Shown in pieces: positions 1 through 10,582 of a stretch of 64,000 nt of DNA. The position numbers were made by a program, and so were the translations under genes. Under the pieces are notes generated by a model that was given only the letters and a program-made list of their open reading frames with translations, did not search any database and was not told where the DNA came from. Numbering within the stretch: position 1 is the stretch's first letter; each line of letters begins with the position of its first letter. The stretch is from Azospirillum lipoferum 4B. Its GTDB lineage: Bacteria > Pseudomonadota > Alphaproteobacteria > Azospirillales > Azospirillaceae. The DNA is taken from positions 1,252,501 through 1,316,500 of the forward strand of contig NC_016622.1 in the NCBI RefSeq assembly GCF_000283655.1. The letters are read 5' to 3'.

Positions 1-70
1 CGCGGACCTCCTCGCCCAGCCGGGCGAAGTCGGCGGAGAGAATCGAGGGGGAAATCTTCACGGCGCGCAT
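1..70 (-). CDS. rpe: Ribulose-phosphate 3-epimerase, N-terminal fragment
   Basis: Only the first 23 codons are present; the gene runs leftward out of the window. The translation begins MRAVKISPSILSADFARLGE, the typical N-terminus of ribulose-5-phosphate 3-epimerase, where the SPSILSADF strand starts the TIM barrel. The enzyme interconverts ribulose 5-phosphate and xylulose 5-phosphate in the pentose phosphate and Calvin pathways. It is divergent from the molybdate transporter genes, and the 218-bp gap carries promoters for both. The call rests on this short but characteristic motif. Confidence 0.8.
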   Translation of the reverse strand, partial: MRAVKISPSILSADFARLGEEVR

Positions 71-236
71 GGGAAGTTCCTGAAGCAGAGGGAGGGCTGG
101 GACCGGGTCCGATTCGCCGCACTTCCTATCACGGGCCGGCGCGGCAAGTCATGACATGATGTGAATTGCAGCGGACCTCTCCGCAGGGTCCCGCAAGCGC
201 GAACCCGGGCGTTTGCGCTTTACCGCAACCGCGAAG

Positions 237-260
237 CGCTGTATCCATCTGTATATAGGG
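237..260. promoter_or_regulatory. ModE-like operator (molybdate box) upstream of modA
   Basis: The half-sites CGCTGTAT (237-244) and ATATAGGG (253-260) form an imperfect inverted repeat separated by 8 bases, matching 6 of 8 positions. This resembles the CGCTATAT...ATATAGCG pattern bound by ModE/MopA-type molybdate repressors. It lies about 30 bases before the modA start. The function is inferred from the resemblance and the downstream genes; no modE gene lies in the window. Confidence 0.5.
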
Positions 261-288
261 TGGCCGTCAAGCATGGCAGGAGGTGGCG

Positions 289-1098
289 ATGGTCGGTGTG
301 CGTTCGATCCTGGGGCGGAGCGGGTTCAGGCTGGCGATATCGGCGGCGGTGTTGGGTTTCGGCCTGACCCTTGCGGCCCCGGCGGCGATGGCGCAGGACG
401 TGCTGGTTCTGGCCGCCGCCTCCACCAAGAATGCGGTGGACAAGCTTGCGTCGCAGTTCAAGGCGAAGTCCGGCCTGTCGGTGACCTCGTCCTTCGCCGC
501 GTCCTCGGCCCTTGCCAAGCAGATCGAGAATGGCGCGCCGGCCGACATCTTCATCTCGGCCGATCTCGACTGGATGGATTATCTGCAGCAGCGCAATCTG
601 ATCGTGGCCGACAGCCGCACCAACCTGCTGGGGAACGAGCTGGTGGTGGTGGTGCCGAAGGGGACCGCGCTGAAGCCGGACCTGTCGAAGGGCGGCAAGC
701 TGGCGGAGCAGCTGGGCGACGGACGGCTGGCCACCGGCGACCCGTCGAACGTTCCGGTCGGGAAGTACGCCAAGGCGGCATTGGAGTCTCTCGGCCAGTG
801 GAAAGCGGTCGAGCCGCGGCTGGCGCGGGCCGACAGCGTGCGGGCGGCGCTGGTGCTGGTCAGCCGGGGCGAGGTGCCGATGGGCATCGTCTATCGCACC
901 GATGCCGCCATCGATCCGGGGGTGGAGGTCGCCGCCGTGTTCCCGCCGGACAGCTATCCGGCAATCATCTATCCGGCCGCGCTGGTGGCAGCGTCCAAGA
1001 GCCCCGGCGGCGCCGCTTTCCTCGACTATATGAAGTCGCCGGAGGGGATGGCGGTGTGGAAGGAATTCGGCTTCGTTCCGGCTCCCAAAGCACCGTAA
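289..1098 (+). CDS. modA: Molybdate ABC transporter, periplasmic binding protein ModA
   Basis: This 269-residue protein has a Sec signal peptide (hydrophobic core about residues 15-32, likely cleaved after AMA at 35). The mature protein opens with VLVLAAASTKNAVDKLA, the usual ModA start in which Ser and Thr contact the oxyanion. It should capture molybdate or tungstate in the periplasm for the permease encoded next. ATG 289 is chosen because AGGAGG (278-283) lies 5 bases upstream; a GTG at 283 overlaps that ribosome site. modA, modB and modC follow closely on one strand and the ModE-like box precedes them, so they probably form one molybdenum-repressed operon. Length and layout are normal for the family. 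Confidence 0.93.
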   Translation: MVGVRSILGRSGFRLAISAAVLGFGLTLAAPAAMAQDVLVLAAASTKNAVDKLASQFKAKSGLSVTSSFAASSALAKQIENGAPADIFISADLDWMDYLQQRNLIVADSRTNLLGNELVVVVPKGTALKPDLSKGGKLAEQLGDGRLATGDPSNVPVGKYAKAALESLGQWKAVEPRLARADSVRAALVLVSRGEVPMGIVYRTDAAIDPGVEVAAVFPPDSYPAIIYPAALVAASKSPGGAAFLDYMKSPEGMAVWKEFGFVPAPKAP

Positions 1099-1108
1099 GC
1101 TCTGCGGC

Positions 1109-1804
1109 ATGGATATCCTGACGCCGATGGAGACCACCGCGTTGCTGCTGAGCCTGCGTGTCGCGGGCGTCGCCATCGCGTTGGGGTTGCCGGTTGCCGT
1201 GCTCGCCGCCTGGGTGCTCGGGCGCTATAGCTTTCCGGGCAAGACGCTGGTCGATGGGCTGGTCCATCTTCCGCTGGTCCTGCCGCCGGTGGTCACCGGC
1301 TATATCCTGCTGGTGACCATGGGGACCAAGGGGGTGGTCGGCGGCTGGCTGTATCAGACCTTCGGCATCAAGCTGATCTTCACGGCGGAAGGCGCCTCCC
1401 TGGCGGTCGCCGTGACGTCCTTCCCGCTGATGGTGCGCGCCATCCGCCTGTCGGTCGAGGCCATCGACGGCGGGCTGGAGGCGGCGGCGCGCACCCTGGG
1501 CGCCGGGCCGGTCGACCGCTTCTTCACCATCCTGCTGCCGCTGATGGCGCCGGGGCTGCTTTCGGGTGTCATCGTCGCCTTCGCCGCGGCGATGGGGGAG
1601 TTCGGGGCGGTCATCACCTTCGTCTCCAACATCCCCGGCCAGACGCAGACCCTGCCGCTGGCGATCTATGCCGCCACCCAGGAACCGGGCGGCGACGCGG
1701 TGGCGGCGCGGCTGGCGTCGATTTCCTTCGGCGTCGCCCTTGTCGCGCTGATGCTGTCGGAGTTCCTGGCGCACCGGGTCCGCCGGCTGATCGGGCAGAC
1801 TTGA
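1109..1804 (+). CDS. modB: Molybdate ABC transporter permease ModB
   Basis: A 231-residue integral membrane protein with about five hydrophobic segments and the cytoplasmic ABC-coupling (EAA) motif, seen around residues 123-145 as EAAARTLGAGPVDRFF. It forms the homodimeric channel for molybdate between ModA and the ATPase ModC. It starts 10 bases after modA ends. Its TGA (1802-1804) is followed almost at once by modC, so the two are probably translationally coupled. Length is typical for ModB. Confidence 0.93.
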   Translation: MDILTPMETTALLLSLRVAGVAIALGLPVAVLAAWVLGRYSFPGKTLVDGLVHLPLVLPPVVTGYILLVTMGTKGVVGGWLYQTFGIKLIFTAEGASLAVAVTSFPLMVRAIRLSVEAIDGGLEAAARTLGAGPVDRFFTILLPLMAPGLLSGVIVAFAAAMGEFGAVITFVSNIPGQTQTLPLAIYAATQEPGGDAVAARLASISFGVALVALMLSEFLAHRVRRLIGQT

Positions 1805-1806
1805 CC

Positions 1807-2925
1807 ATGATCGACCTTGCGATCCGCCAGACGCTTGGCGCCTTCACGCTCGACATCGCCTTCACCGCCGAGGAGCGCGGGGTGACGGCCCTGTTCGGCC
1901 GCTCCGGTTCCGGCAAGACCTCCGTCATCAACGCCATCGCCGGGCTGACGCGGCCCGATGCCGGGCGCATCCGCATCGGCGATACCGTGTTCTTCGACAG
2001 CGCGCGGCGCATCGACGTGCCGGTGGAAAAGCGGCGCATCGGCTATGTCTTCCAGGATGCGCGGCTGTTTCCGCACATGACGGTGCGCAGCAACCTGGAA
2101 TTCGGCCTGCGCCGCGTGCCGGCCGCAGAGCGGCACATCGCCTTCGGTCCGGTCGTGGAGTTGCTGGGGTTGGGCCATCTGCTGGACCGCCGCCCGCGCG
2201 GGCTGTCCGGCGGCGAGAAGCAGCGCGTCGCCTTCGGGCGCGCCCTGCTGGCCCAGCCGCGCCTGCTGCTGATGGACGAGCCGATGGCCTCGCTCGACGC
2301 CGCTCGCAAGGCGGAGATCATGCCCTACATCGAGCGGCTGCGCGACGAGATGAACATCCCCATCGTCATGGTCAGCCACGCGCTGGACGAGGTCGTGCGG
2401 CTCGCCACCACCATGGTGCTGATCGGGGAGGGCAGGGTGCGGGCCGTGGGGCCGGTGGGCACGGTGATGGGCCGGCTCGACCTGTCGGCGGTAACCGGCG
2501 CGCAGGACGCCGGTGCCGTGCTGGACCTGACGGTGGAGCGCCATATCCCCGACGATGGGCTGACCGTGCTGGCCTTCGACGGCGGGCATCTGACCGTGCC
2601 GCGGGTGGAGCGTGCGCCGGGCGCCTCGGTGCGCCTGCACATCCATGCCCGCGACGTCATCGTCGCCCTGCAGCAGCCGGTCGGCGTCAGCGTACGGAAT
2701 GCGCTGGCGGCGACGGTGGTGGAGGTCGCCGGGTCGGGACCGTCCTCCGCCGACGTGCGGCTGGCGGTGGGCGGCTCCTTCCTGATCGCGCGCATCACCC
2801 GCGCGGCCGTCCGGGAACTGGACCTGACGCCCGGCCGCCCCGTGGTGGCGCTGGTGAAGGGCATCGCCTTCGAACCGGGCAGCACCGGCGCGGCCGCGGA
2901 AGGGCGGCGGGTGGTCGATGTGTGA
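1807..2925 (+). CDS. modC: Molybdate ABC transporter ATP-binding protein ModC
   Basis: A 372-residue ATPase that powers molybdate import. Walker A GRSGSGKTS is at residues 31-39, the signature LSGGEKQRVAFGRAL follows in the middle, and Walker B LLLMDEP comes just after. The C-terminal part, about residues 300-365, has the composition of the molybdate-binding Mop domain seen in ModC. ATG 1807 is preferred; an in-frame TTG at 1801 overlaps the modB stop. It is the last gene of the modABC unit, and the palindromic repeats downstream may end transcription. Confidence 0.93.
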   Translation: MIDLAIRQTLGAFTLDIAFTAEERGVTALFGRSGSGKTSVINAIAGLTRPDAGRIRIGDTVFFDSARRIDVPVEKRRIGYVFQDARLFPHMTVRSNLEFGLRRVPAAERHIAFGPVVELLGLGHLLDRRPRGLSGGEKQRVAFGRALLAQPRLLLMDEPMASLDAARKAEIMPYIERLRDEMNIPIVMVSHALDEVVRLATTMVLIGEGRVRAVGPVGTVMGRLDLSAVTGAQDAGAVLDLTVERHIPDDGLTVLAFDGGHLTVPRVERAPGASVRLHIHARDVIVALQQPVGVSVRNALAATVVEVAGSGPSSADVRLAVGGSFLIARITRAAVRELDLTPGRPVVALVKGIAFEPGSTGAAAEGRRVVDV

Positions 2926-2946
2926 CTAAGGTCCGGCCGTTGACAA

Positions 2947-3066
2947 AGCCCCTCTCCCCCTGCGGGAGAGGGGTTGGGGTGAGGGGTGGCATACCTCTGA
3001 TTTTCAATGGATTTCAGCAGCCTGCACCCCTCATCCCAACCCTTCTCCCGCAAGGGGAGAAGGGCA
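2947..3066. repeat. Inverted pair of about 42-nt palindromic intergenic repeats
   Basis: Two copies in opposite orientation lie at 2947-2988 and 3025-3066. Each carries a GC-rich hairpin (CCTCTCCC...GGGAGAGG) followed by GGTTGGGGTGAGGGG or a close variant. They sit between modC (+) and a convergent lipoprotein gene (-) and can fold into terminator-like hairpins. Related hairpins occur at 27941-28063 and 34368-34398, so this is a dispersed family. No coding potential is evident. Confidence 0.75.
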
Positions 3067-3082
3067 TTTGCTGACCGCCGGC

Positions 3083-3394
3083 TTACTGGCCGCCGGACGG
3101 GGTGGCCGAGCCGCCGGTGCTGGCGCCGCCACCGGCAGACCCGCCGGCCGTAGAGCCGCCCGGCACCGTGGTGGTGGCGCCGCTGGTCTCGTTCATCGAA
3201 TTGCCGGAGGTACCGCCTTGAACCGGCACACCGGTGGAGGGCGGCGGGACCGTGGTGGAGTCGCTGCTGGACCCGCTGCTGGTGGTCGGGCTGGTCTCGT
3301 TCGCCGCGTTGGAGTTCTGGGCGTTCTGGTCGTCGCAGGCCGCCAGCCCCAGAAGCAGGGCGGGAAGGGCCGCGATCAGAAACTTGCTGCGCAT
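3083..3394 (-). CDS. Small Ser/Thr/Gly-rich lipoprotein, unknown function
   Basis: A 103-residue protein with a lipoprotein signal MRSKFLIAALPALLLGLAAC; the lipobox LAAC puts the acylated Cys at residue 20. The mature part is low-complexity, rich in Ser, Thr, Gly, Asn and Pro, with no recognisable domain. The start at 3394 is chosen because an AGGAG lies 9 bases upstream; an ATG at 3403 would touch that site. It is convergent with modC across the repeat pair. A shorter lipoprotein at 61275-61469 shares the signal type and an STTVPPxPSG-like segment, suggesting a family of unstructured envelope lipoproteins. Function is not known. Confidence 0.7.
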   Translation of the reverse strand: MRSKFLIAALPALLLGLAACDDQNAQNSNAANETSPTTSSGSSSDSTTVPPPSTGVPVQGGTSGNSMNETSGATTTVPGGSTAGGSAGGGASTGGSATPSGGQ

Positions 3395-3770
3395 GGAGTG
3401 CATCTCCTCAGCCATTGGGCGGCGCCGCTCTGCAAGCCGGCAACCGGGAGCGCTTTCACAAACCCCGGTACGGCTCCGGCAACGCCGTGTGTGGGTCGAA
3501 ACACGCCACCGCCGGTTTCATTCCATTTCCCCTTGGCACTATACCGAGTGGGTGCCGTCCGGCCGCAGGGAAGGGCGCACCCGAGGGAGCGCCGGGCTTG
3601 TCCTGCCGGCGGGTAAGGAGAACTTTCACGGAACGTTCTGGCAACTTGTGGCGCGGGCGTGGTCGGTGCCCATTACTGGGTTGCGCAAAGAACACGACAC
3701 TTTTGCGACTTGCCTGTTCCATCTTTTTCGTTTGACCGGTGGAAAGTCGCTGTGATTCCATCCTCCGACC
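3395..3770. other. 376-bp divergent intergenic region
   Basis: This region separates the leftward lipoprotein from ftsB. No reading frame here has a plausible ribosome site or protein-like composition. The last 100 bases are relatively AT-rich and probably hold the ftsB promoter. I saw no strong hairpin or operator. Confidence 0.5.
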
Positions 3771-4142
3771 ATGACGATGATCGCCGACTTCACCGACACG
3801 CTCGCCCGCGCTGCCAAGAGCGCGATCCGCCAAGCCATCATGCCGGCGCTGTGCGCCTGCGTGGTCGCCTATTTCGCCTACTACGCGATCCATGGCGATC
3901 GCGGGCTGGTGGCGATGAAGCAGATCCAGGGGGAGATCGCCCAGGCCGAAGAGGTCCTGAACCAGCTCCGCACCGAACGGGAGGAGATGGAACGGCGCGC
4001 CCAGCTTCTGCGCGGCGACGGGCTGGACCGCGACATGCTGGAGGAGCGGGCTCGGCTGATGCTGAATTTTTCCAACCCGCGCGACGTCATCGTGAAGCTG
4101 CCCAAACTGGCCGACCCAGAAGGGGGTTCGGTGCAGAAGTAA
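3771..4142 (+). CDS. ftsB: Septum formation initiator FtsB/DivIC family protein
   Basis: A 123-residue bitopic membrane protein: a short cytoplasmic N-terminus, one transmembrane helix at about residues 22-41, then a coiled coil (about 45-85) rich in Glu, Gln and Arg, and a short tail. This is the FtsB/DivIC layout; the family bridges FtsQ and FtsL in the divisome. In many alphaproteobacteria this gene sits just upstream of the pyruvate dehydrogenase genes, as here. ATG 3771 is used; ATG 3777 is an equally possible start because neither has a clear ribosome site. Confidence 0.8.
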   Translation: MTMIADFTDTLARAAKSAIRQAIMPALCACVVAYFAYYAIHGDRGLVAMKQIQGEIAQAEEVLNQLRTEREEMERRAQLLRGDGLDRDMLEERARLMLNFSNPRDVIVKLPKLADPEGGSVQK

Positions 4143-4155
4143 GGGGAAATCAGCT

Positions 4156-4178
4156 GATTAACCGAAATTCGGTTAATC
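4156..4178. promoter_or_regulatory. Perfect 11-bp palindrome upstream of pdhA (putative operator)
   Basis: GATTAACCGAA (4156-4166) and its exact complement TTCGGTTAATC (4168-4178) flank one central base. The single-base centre makes a hairpin unlikely, so this looks like a binding site for a dimeric regulator. It lies 14 bases after the ftsB stop and 158 bases before pdhA, in a locally AT-rich stretch. The regulator is unknown. Confidence 0.55.
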
Positions 4179-4336
4179 GAAAATAGCGCTGCAAAAACAG
4201 ATATTTGCGCGGGCTGTAAAGCTCGTGTAGTGTGCGCGCCATATTCGCTTCCGGTGCGGGTTTTTCTCATGCCCGCAACGCGTGGCGGCAAGGGTTGTTC
4301 TAAGGCCCAATGCCGCTTGAACCCTGGGGAGGAATC

Positions 4337-5356
4337 ATGGCCGCGTCCCGACGCCGTCCGACCAAGGCGCAGACCGACACCGCGCCCGCTCAAGCCGTCT
4401 CTTCCGAAGAGCTTCTTCATTATTACCGCGAGATGCTGCTGATCCGCCGCTTCGAAGAGAAGGCGGGCCAGCTGTACGGCATGGGCCTGATCGGCGGCTT
4501 CTGCCATCTGTATATCGGCCAGGAAGCCGTCGTGGTTGGCGTGCAGGCCGCCCTGAAGGATGGCGACACCGTCATCACCAGCTACCGCGACCACGGCCAC
4601 ATGCTGGCCTGCGGCATGGAGGCCAAGGGCGTGATGGCCGAGCTGACCGGCCGCATCGGGGGCTACTCCAAGGGCAAGGGCGGCTCGATGCACATGTTCA
4701 GCCGCGAGAAGAACTTCTACGGCGGCCACGGCATCGTCGGCGGCCAGGTTCCGCTCGGCACCGGTCTGGCCTTCGCGCACAAGTACCTCAATGACGGCGG
4801 CGTCTCCGCGGTCTATTGCGGCGACGGCGCCATCAACCAGGGCCAGGTGTACGAGAGCTTCAACATGGCGGCCCTCTGGAAGCTGCCGGTGCTGTTCGTC
4901 ATCGAGAACAACAAATACGCCATGGGCACCTCGCAGGAGCGCGCCTCGGCCGGCGAGCTGCATCAGCGCGGCGCCGCCTACGGCATCCCCGGCTATCAGG
5001 TCAACGGGATGGACGTGCTCGAGGTGAAGGCCGCCGCCGACCAGTGGGTGAATTACATCCGCGAAGGCAACGGCCCGGTCATCCTGGAGATGAAGACCTA
5101 CCGCTACCGCAGCCACTCCATGTCCGATCCGGCCAAGTACCGGACGAAGGAGGAGGTCGAGAAGATGCGGTCGGAGTCCGATCCCATCGACCAGCTGAAG
5201 TCGAAGCTGCTGGCCGGCGGCCATGCCGACGAGGACAAGCTGAAGGAGATCGACCGCGCGGTGAAGGCGATCGTCACCGAATCGGCCGAGTTCGCGCAGC
5301 AGAGCCCCGAGCCCGATCCGTCGGAACTGTGGACCGACATCCTGGTCGAGACCTGA
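4337..5356 (+). CDS. pdhA: Pyruvate dehydrogenase E1 component, alpha subunit
   Basis: A 339-residue E1-alpha that, with PdhB, decarboxylates pyruvate with thiamin diphosphate and passes the acetyl group to lipoyl-E2. The TPP/Mg motif GDGAINQGQVYESFNMA is followed by VIENN, and the phosphorylation-loop-like YRYRSHSMSDP is present near residue 260. ATG 4337 is used because GGGGAGGA lies immediately upstream; an upstream ATG at 4310 lacks this. It heads pdhA-pdhB-pdhC-lpd. The 120-bp gap to pdhB contains a weak hairpin (arms 5419-5425 and 5441-5447), which may allow processing between the genes. Confidence 0.95.
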   Translation: MAASRRRPTKAQTDTAPAQAVSSEELLHYYREMLLIRRFEEKAGQLYGMGLIGGFCHLYIGQEAVVVGVQAALKDGDTVITSYRDHGHMLACGMEAKGVMAELTGRIGGYSKGKGGSMHMFSREKNFYGGHGIVGGQVPLGTGLAFAHKYLNDGGVSAVYCGDGAINQGQVYESFNMAALWKLPVLFVIENNKYAMGTSQERASAGELHQRGAAYGIPGYQVNGMDVLEVKAAADQWVNYIREGNGPVILEMKTYRYRSHSMSDPAKYRTKEEVEKMRSESDPIDQLKSKLLAGGHADEDKLKEIDRAVKAIVTESAEFAQQSPEPDPSELWTDILVET

Positions 5357-5476
5357 TCGTCGAATCCACCGTCTGGTCCTGACGTCAACGATAAGCAGGA
5401 GCGGCGCCGACCGGAACGGGTTGCCCCCATTTCAGGGAGCGGCAACCGGTTTCCCCGCGCCGCCGGAGGTTGAGGA

Positions 5477-6892
<1,416 letters not shown>

Positions 6893-6908
6893 GAGGAGGG
6901 CTGATAGG

Positions 6909-8255
6909 ATGACCGTTCAGATTCTGATGCCCGCCCTCTCGCCCACGATGACCGAGGGCAACCTCGCCAAGTGGCTGAAGAAGGAAGGCGACACGGTGAA
7001 GTCCGGCGACGTGCTCGCCGAGATCGAGACCGACAAGGCCACCATGGAAGTCGAAGCGGTCGATGAAGGCCGCATCGGCAAGATCCTGATCCCGGCCGGC
7101 AGCCAGGGCGTGGCGGTGAACACCCCCATCGCCATCCTGCTGGAAGAGGGCGAGGACGAGAGCGCGCTGGCTTCGGCCGGATCCGCTCCGGCCGCTGCTC
7201 CTGCCCAGGCCGCTGCGCCTGCCGCGGCTCCCGCTCCGGCGGCTGCCCCGGCCGCCGCGGCTCCGGCCCCCGCCGCCGCTCCGGCTGCTGCCCCGGCGGC
7301 TTCGGGCGAGCGCGTGTTCGCCAGCCCGCTGGCGCGCCGCATCGCCGAACAGGCCGGCGTCGACCTGAAGACCGTCAAGGGCAGCGGCCCGCACGGCCGC
7401 ATCGTCAAGGCCGACGTGGAGGCCGCCAAGGCCGCCGGTCCGGCCAAGGCCGCGGTCGCTCCGGCTGCCGCCCCGGCTCCGACCGCCGCCGCTCCGGTTC
7501 CCGCCGCGGCTCCGGCCCCGGCGCCCAAGGCCGAGGGTGTGGATGCCAAGGCGCTCGCCGACAAGCTGGGCATGGCCTACACCGCCGTTCCCAACAGCGG
7601 CATGCGCAAGACCATCGCCAAGCGCCTGGGCGAGGTGAAGCGCACCGTCCCCGACTATTTCCTGACGGTGGATGTCGAGATCGACGCGCTGATGAAGGTC
7701 CGCGCCGAGCTGAACGGGCGTTCCGACGCCTACAAGCTGTCGGTGAACGACTTCATCATCCGTGCCGTCGCGCTGGCGCTGAAGAAGGTCCCGGCGATCA
7801 ACGCCGCCTGGACCGACGAGGCGATGCTGCAGTTCCAGCATGCCGACGTGTCGGTTGCCGTCGCCACCCCGACCGGGCTGATCACCCCGATCGTCAAGAA
7901 GGCGGAGACCAAGGGTCTGGCCGACATCTCCAACGAGATGAAGGCGCTGGCCAAGAAGGCGCGCGACAACGCGCTGAAGCCGGAAGAGTATCAGGGCGGC
8001 ACCATCTCCATCTCCAACCTGGGCATGATGGGGATCAAGCAGTTCCAGGCGATCATCAACCCGCCGCAGGCCTGCATCCTGGCGGTCGGCGCCAGCGAGC
8101 AGCGCCCGGTGGTGAAGGACGGCGCTCTGGCCATCGCCACGGTGATGAGCCTGACCGGCACCTTCGACCACCGCGTGGCCGATGGCGCCGTCGGTGCGGA
8201 ATTCCTTGCGGCGGTGAAGAAGCTGCTCGAGGATCCGCTCTCGATGCTGCTCTGA
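6909..8255 (+). CDS. pdhC: Dihydrolipoamide acetyltransferase (E2) of pyruvate dehydrogenase
   Basis: A 448-residue E2 core protein. Residues 1-80 are a lipoyl domain (K43), followed by an Ala/Pro linker, a peripheral subunit-binding domain at about 135-170 ([15 protein letters not shown]), a second Ala/Pro linker and the catalytic acyltransferase domain, with DHRVADGA near the C-terminus supplying His and Asp. It transfers acetyl from lipoamide to CoA and forms the core of the complex. It starts 16 bases after pdhB. Only one lipoyl domain is present, the second being on PdhB. Confidence 0.95.
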   Translation: MTVQILMPALSPTMTEGNLAKWLKKEGDTVKSGDVLAEIETDKATMEVEAVDEGRIGKILIPAGSQGVAVNTPIAILLEEGEDESALASAGSAPAAAPAQAAAPAAAPAPAAAPAAAAPAPAAAPAAAPAASGERVFASPLARRIAEQAGVDLKTVKGSGPHGRIVKADVEAAKAAGPAKAAVAPAAAPAPTAAAPVPAAAPAPAPKAEGVDAKALADKLGMAYTAVPNSGMRKTIAKRLGEVKRTVPDYFLTVDVEIDALMKVRAELNGRSDAYKLSVNDFIIRAVALALKKVPAINAAWTDEAMLQFQHADVSVAVATPTGLITPIVKKAETKGLADISNEMKALAKKARDNALKPEEYQGGTISISNLGMMGIKQFQAIINPPQACILAVGASEQRPVVKDGALAIATVMSLTGTFDHRVADGAVGAEFLAAVKKLLEDPLSMLL

Positions 8256-8275
8256 CGGCTTGAAGGATCGGATCC

Positions 8276-8578
8276 ATGTCGAAAAGCCTTGCCCCGCTCC
8301 GCGCCGAGATCGACGCCATCGACGACGAGATCGTCGCGCTGCTGGGCAAGCGCCTGTCCGTCGTCCACCGCGTCGCTGCGGTGAAGATGGCGGAGGGCCT
8401 GCCGGCCGTGCTGCCCGACCGCGTCGAAGCGGTCAAACGGCGGGCGGCCGAGGCGGGGCTTGCCTACGGCCTGGATCCGGACTTCATGGCCACCCTGTAC
8501 CAGACGATCATCGACGAGGCGTGCCGGGTCGAGGAAGGCATCTTTGCCGCCGGCCGCGAGGATGCGCCTCGCTCCTGA
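8276..8578 (+). CDS. AroQ-type chorismate mutase domain protein within the PDH operon
   Basis: A 100-residue all-helical protein matching the AroQ chorismate mutase fold. Active-site-type residues R9, R26, K37 and R49 fall at the spacing known for the E. coli enzyme, and Q76 lies in the last helix; the glutamate expected next to the last Arg is displaced by one (V50, E51). The family converts chorismate to prephenate, and PchB relatives act as isochorismate-pyruvate lyases. An AAGGA site precedes ATG 8276. It lies 20 bases after pdhC and ends immediately before lpd, so it is co-transcribed with pyruvate dehydrogenase. Whether it makes prephenate or has another role is unclear. Confidence 0.8.
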   Translation: MSKSLAPLRAEIDAIDDEIVALLGKRLSVVHRVAAVKMAEGLPAVLPDRVEAVKRRAAEAGLAYGLDPDFMATLYQTIIDEACRVEEGIFAAGREDAPRS

Positions 8579-8593
8579 ATGGGGAGAACACCC

Positions 8594-9991
<1,398 letters not shown>

Positions 9992-10034
9992 ATAAGATTT
10001 TCCGAGGTGACGTTTTTCCCGACCGGACGGAGCC

Positions 10035-10520
10035 ATGGACCGCAGCAGCGCCGCGTATGACGAGGATTTCTACGCCTGGACCCAAGCCCAGGCGCAGGAG
10101 CTTCGCCGTGCGGGCGCCGAGCGGAACAACGCCCCGGTCGACTGGGAGAACGTCGCCGAGGAGATCGAGAGCATGGGCCGCAGCCAGAAGTCCGAGATCG
10201 ACAGTCGCCTTGGCGTTCTGCTGGTCCATTTGCTGAAATGGTTGTTCTGTCCTGACCTTCGGGAACGGTGCGAGCGTGGCTGGCGCCTGACCGTCCGGGA
10301 GCAGCGCAAGAAGCTGCTCAAGGATATCAAGGACAGTCCCAGCCTCCGGCCCTACATCGCCGATGTCTTCGCCGAGGTTTACTCGGATGCCCGGCTGCGG
10401 GCCGCCGTCGAGGCGGATGTCCCCGATGGGCATTTCCCGGTCGAGCCGCCTTTCACGCTTGACCAGGCGCTCGATCCGGCCTATCCGGCCGAGCTGTTTC
10501 CGCCGGAATGGCGGGTTTGA
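10035..10520 (+). CDS. DUF29 family protein
   Basis: A 161-residue soluble, charged protein. The opening YDEDFYAWTQAQAQELRRA, the VAEEIESMGRSQK segment and the repeated aromatic/Arg helices (LLKWLFCPD, GWRLTVREQRKKL) are the signature of DUF29, a family common in cyanobacteria and alphaproteobacteria, with no established function. It lies 43 bases after lpd and 62 bases before lipA on the same strand, so it may share their transcript. A role linked to lipoate or PDH is only suggested by position. Confidence 0.75.
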   Translation: MDRSSAAYDEDFYAWTQAQAQELRRAGAERNNAPVDWENVAEEIESMGRSQKSEIDSRLGVLLVHLLKWLFCPDLRERCERGWRLTVREQRKKLLKDIKDSPSLRPYIADVFAEVYSDARLRAAVEADVPDGHFPVEPPFTLDQALDPAYPAELFPPEWRV

Positions 10521-10582
10521 CACCCTCATCGCACCTATTGTCGGGGCCGGGGCATCGCGTCGGCCATCGGGAGCTTTAGACC

